A DNA stretch of 8,670 bases from Gammaproteobacteria bacterium (GTDB lineage Bacteria; Pseudomonadota; Gammaproteobacteria; Steroidobacterales; GCA-2729495). The stretch covers positions 1-8,670 of the forward strand of contig JAUIEY010000078.1 of assembly GCA_030429685.1 (NCBI GenBank). The letters are read 5' to 3'. Below, piece after piece: positions 6,177-8,670 of this stretch. Under the pieces are notes generated by a model that saw nothing but the letters and a program-made list of their open reading frames with translations, made no database searches and had not been told where the DNA came from. The first letter of the stretch is position 1; every line of letters begins with the position of its first letter. The translations under genes and the position numbers were made by a program.

Positions 6177-7226
6177 ATGAACACTGACAACATGAATGAC
6201 CTTTCCAAAAATTTGCTCGAACAACTGCTGAATCAGCGTCACCTGAGCGAGCAACAGGCCGGCGACACCATGCGCATGTTGGCCGCGGGCGCTCTGGAGC
6301 CCGCCCGCGCGGGAGCCTTGCTGGCAGCTTTGCGCGCTAATGGCGAGACGGCAGAGGAAATCCGCGGTTTTGCCAATGCGATGCGGGAACTGGCACTGCC
6401 GTTCCCCGGCCAGGTCGGTGCTGATGCTGCCGATTGCGTGGGCACCGGCGGCGACGCGTCCGGCAGCCTGAACATTTCCACCGGCACGGCCCTGCTTGCT
6501 GCTGCCTGTGGTATTCCGCTGGTGAAGCATGGCAACCGGTCTGTTTCCAGCAAGTCAGGCAGTGCCGATGTGCTGGAAGCTCTGGGTATCAGCCTGCCTG
6601 CGGATCCGCAAATTGCGGCGGACTGTCTAATGCACAACAACTTCACGTTTTTGTTTGCGCAGGTGTTTCACCCGGCCATGAAACACATCGCACCGGTGCG
6701 GGCTGCCATGGGTGTGCGCACTGTGTTCAACATCCTCGGGCCATTGACCAATCCTGCTGCGCCACCCTTCGGGGTGATAGGTGCCTTCAGCGTGCCGATG
6801 GCGAAACTCATGGCCACCAGCCTGTCAGGCATGCCGCACATCAAAAGAGTCTTTGTTGTCCACGGCGAGCCCGGCTGGGATGAAGCCACGCCGGTAGGTC
6901 GTTTCGAGTTGTTCGATGTGCAGCCGGGGCGCGTACATCATGAGGTGCGCGACCCGAAAGACGCCGGCATCAAACGCTGCAGTGCCGCCGACCTGGCCGG
7001 CGGCGACGCCACGCACAATGCCGCGGCACTGGAGCAGGTGCTGACCAACCGCGATCGTGGTGCCCATCAGGATGCGCTGGTGCTGGGTACGGCGCTGCTG
7101 CTGGAAGTTACCGGCCGCGTGCGCACCATGGCTGACGGAGCCAGGCAGGCGGCCGCGGCGATCAGCGATGGCCGCAGCGCCAAATTGCTCAAGCAGTTGC
7201 GGGCTTACAGTGAGGCGTTGAATTGA
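6177..7226 (+). CDS. trpD: Anthranilate phosphoribosyltransferase
   Basis: TrpD transfers the phosphoribosyl group of PRPP to anthranilate. The 349-residue protein has the usual length. CVGTGGD (87-93) and NISTGTA (99-105) bind PRPP and pyrophosphate. KHGNRSVSSKSGSADVLEAL (117-136) is the family signature, and HPAMKHIAPVR (165-175) with GVRTVFNILGPLTNPA (179-194) forms the anthranilate site. Acidic metal-binding residues are seen in HGEPGWDE (229-236), where many homologues have a shorter 'DGLDE'. A G-rich run (6165-6172) lies a few bases upstream of ATG 6177. A second ATG at 6192 is possible. The gap after trpG is 17 bases, and the stop overlaps the trpC start. Confidence 0.97.
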   Translation: MNTDNMNDLSKNLLEQLLNQRHLSEQQAGDTMRMLAAGALEPARAGALLAALRANGETAEEIRGFANAMRELALPFPGQVGADAADCVGTGGDASGSLNISTGTALLAAACGIPLVKHGNRSVSSKSGSADVLEALGISLPADPQIAADCLMHNNFTFLFAQVFHPAMKHIAPVRAAMGVRTVFNILGPLTNPAAPPFGVIGAFSVPMAKLMATSLSGMPHIKRVFVVHGEPGWDEATPVGRFELFDVQPGRVHHEVRDPKDAGIKRCSAADLAGGDATHNAAALEQVLTNRDRGAHQDALVLGTALLLEVTGRVRTMADGARQAAAAISDGRSAKLLKQLRAYSEALN

Positions 7227-8071
7227 GCCAGGCAGCCGGCAGTGATTTTTTGCAGGCTATGGCGGCTTCCAGCCGCAAGCGTGATGCAGCAGCGCGCTCA
7301 CAGCTCAGTGACGCGCAGCAATTCACATTGTTGGCCCGGGTCGCTGATACCTTGCCGCTGACCATTAATGACGGCGGTTTCAATGTTATTGCCGAAATCA
7401 AGAAGCACTCTCCGGCCGAAGGCAAACTTGATGTCAACTTCGGTTCCCTGCAGCAGCAGGCAGCTGCCTATGTGCAGGGTGGCGCTGCCGTGTTGTCGGT
7501 GCTGACCGAACCGGAGCGGTTTGCCGGCAGCCTGGAAGATTTGCAGGCGGTGGCAGCGGCGGCGCCGGCGACCCCGGTTATGCGCAAGGACTTTCTGGTG
7601 TCGCGCTACCAGGTTCGTGAAGCGCGTCTCGCAGGCGCATCCGGAGTGCTTTTGATTGCCGCCATGCTGGAGACGGAGCAACTCGAAGCCATGCTGGAAA
7701 CGGCTTTCGAGTTTGACCTGTTCGCCCTGGTGGAGGTGTTTGATGCCGCCGATCTGGAAAGTTGTCTGCCGGTGCTGGAACGCATGGGTCCGGCCATTGC
7801 GGAGCAGCGCTGCCGCTATTTGCTGGGTGTGAACTGTCGCGATCTGCGCACGCTACAGGTGGATTTCGATCATTTCGGCCGCATGGCGGGAATGCTGCCG
7901 GCCGGCATTCCCAGCGTGGCCGAAAGCGGCCTGAGCGATCCGGCCCAGGCAGCGGTGCTGGCTGCGCAGGGTTATGCAATGGCCCTGGTGGGCACCACTT
8001 TGATGCGCAGCAGTGACCCGGCTGCCACGGTGGCGGCCATCCGGTCGCAGGGAGCGGCGGCATGTTCGTAA
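7223..8071 (+). CDS. trpC: Indole-3-glycerol-phosphate synthase
   Basis: TrpC closes the indole ring, forming indole-3-glycerol phosphate from CdRP. It is a 282-residue (beta/alpha)8 barrel, separate from TrpF. The key residues of the family are visible: E58 and K60 in AEIKKHSP, K122 in MRKDF, E171 in LVEV, N204 in GVNCRDL, and E234/S235 in VAESG. The NCR is a small departure from the common 'NNRDL'. The likely start is TTG at 7223, overlapping the trpD stop (TTGA). GAGG (7212-7215) lies 7 bases upstream. The first in-frame ATG (7259) would remove the N-terminal helix SDFLQAM that aligns with the family's 'ILE.I...K..E' start. The 3' end overlaps trpF by 10 bases, so translational coupling is expected on both sides. 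Confidence 0.96.
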   Translation: MSQAAGSDFLQAMAASSRKRDAAARSQLSDAQQFTLLARVADTLPLTINDGGFNVIAEIKKHSPAEGKLDVNFGSLQQQAAAYVQGGAAVLSVLTEPERFAGSLEDLQAVAAAAPATPVMRKDFLVSRYQVREARLAGASGVLLIAAMLETEQLEAMLETAFEFDLFALVEVFDAADLESCLPVLERMGPAIAEQRCRYLLGVNCRDLRTLQVDFDHFGRMAGMLPAGIPSVAESGLSDPAQAAVLAAQGYAMALVGTTLMRSSDPAATVAAIRSQGAAACS

Positions 8072-8670
8072 AAATCTGCGGGCTGAAAACCGAGCGAGCC
8101 GTGCAGGCCGCCGTAGCCGCTGGCGCCGATGCCATCGGTTTTGTGTTTGCCGAGTCACCGCGCCGGGTAACACCGGAACTGGCGCGGCAGCTCTGCAAAG
8201 GTGTGCCGGCGAGCGTGGCGCGGGTTGCCGTAATGCTGCGGCCATCGGCAACCGAATGGAATACTGTGCGCGATGTTTTCCGCCCCGACTGGCTGCAGAC
8301 GGAGGCAGAGGATTTCGCGCGTCTGCAGGTACCGGAGCAGATTGGCTGTCTACCCGTGTATCGCGACAAGAACGCCACGGATTTTGAGCAGGCAGATATC
8401 GACTGGCCTGAACATATATTGTTTGAAGGCGCCCGCAGCGGTGTCGGGGTCAAGCCCGACTGGGACCATGCCGCGCAGGTGGCCCGCAAAACCTGCCTGC
8501 TGCTGGCCGGCGGCCTGGATCCCGACAATGTCCGTGAGGCCATTATCCGGGTACGTCCCTGGGGTGTGGATGTCAGCAGCGGTGTGGAATCGAGTCCGGG
8601 AGTAAAAGATCCGGATAAAATAGCCGCCTTTTTGCAGGCGGCCAGAGAAGCAGAGGGAGCCCATGCAGGC
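8062..8670 (+). CDS. trpF: Phosphoribosylanthranilate isomerase (C-terminal stop just outside the window)
   Basis: TrpF performs the Amadori rearrangement of PRA to CdRP. The 203 codons present already reach the usual family length. MFVKICGLK carries the catalytic Cys (C6). GFVFAESPRRV (26-36), LLLAGGLDPDNV (146-157) and VRPWGVDVSSGVESSPGVKD (164-183) are unmistakable. Two departures are notable. The usual 'VQLHG' at the strand after the fourth helix is LQTEAED (78-84), and the position of the catalytic Asp in 'LLLD' is Glu (E122 in ILFEGARSGVG). I associate this form with some gammaproteobacterial TrpF proteins, from memory. GGAG (8051-8054) lies 7 bases before the ATG, inside the end of trpC. 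Confidence 0.95.
   Translation, partial: MFVKICGLKTERAVQAAVAAGADAIGFVFAESPRRVTPELARQLCKGVPASVARVAVMLRPSATEWNTVRDVFRPDWLQTEAEDFARLQVPEQIGCLPVYRDKNATDFEQADIDWPEHILFEGARSGVGVKPDWDHAAQVARKTCLLLAGGLDPDNVREAIIRVRPWGVDVSSGVESSPGVKDPDKIAAFLQAAREAEGAHAG
8663..8670 (+). CDS. Possible start of trpB (tryptophan synthase beta), only the first codons visible
   Basis: ATG at 8663 follows a strong Shine-Dalgarno, AGAGGGAG (8652-8659), in a different frame from trpF and just where trpF should end. By the common trpF-trpB-trpA order this is probably trpB overlapping trpF. Fewer than three codons are visible, so identity rests on context alone. Confidence 0.3.

Noticed and set aside
7578..8543. Long minus-strand open frame of 321 codons across trpC and trpF
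   Set aside because: It is opposite two strongly conserved genes, is rich in Arg/Ser/Pro/Cys as antisense frames of GC-rich genes are, and has no recognisable domain.
1..8670. CRISPR array, tRNA, rRNA, integrase or transposase genes
   Set aside because: No direct-repeat array, cloverleaf-like sequence or recombinase motif was seen on either strand. The palindrome at 3833-3970 contains no transposase.

Overview
The window reads as a stretch of a GC-rich proteobacterial chromosome. A gammaproteobacterium is my best inference. The reasons are an unfused trp operon in the order trpE-G-D-C-F(-B), classical ribosome-mediated trp attenuation, a TrpF of the variant type I associate with some gammaproteobacteria, and a DASS/SLC13 permease with internal RCK_C domains. 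I see no sign of a plasmid, phage or genomic island: gene density and codon style are even throughout.

Left part (1-2005). The 5' end of a phosphoenolpyruvate carboxylase gene (ppc) runs leftward off the window. Divergent from it, across about 100 bases, is a 440-codon rightward gene that I read as a degenerate relative of the class II (B12-dependent) ribonucleotide reductase NrdJ. At least six family blocks are recognisable in the right order, but the catalytic N-x-C-x-E motif, the APTG phosphate-binding loop and much of the length are gone. It is the most unusual protein in the window. A 134-base gap with two inverted repeats follows.

Middle (2006-4180). An SLC13-type permease gene (probable TTG start) ends at 3823. 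Then comes a 357-base gap with two parts. The first is a long interrupted palindrome (3833-3970) that may be a MITE or other dispersed intergenic element. The second is a complete trp control region: a sigma70-like promoter (3981-4009), a 22-residue leader peptide with three consecutive Trp codons, mutually exclusive 1:2, 2:3 and 3:4 hairpins, and an intrinsic terminator with a T tract. The promoter lies so close to the leader ATG that the leader-peptide mRNA is predicted to be essentially leaderless.

Right part (4181-8670). The operon trpE, trpG, trpD, trpC, trpF is tightly packed, with overlaps at trpD/trpC and trpC/trpF and a short gap after trpG. The window ends inside the last codons of trpF. 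A Shine-Dalgarno plus ATG at 8663 probably opens trpB. Together these genes convert chorismate to anthranilate (TrpEG), attach PRPP (TrpD), isomerise (TrpF) and close the indole ring (TrpC). TrpB, with trpA presumably beyond it, would finish tryptophan. Free charged tRNA-Trp controls the operon through the attenuator.
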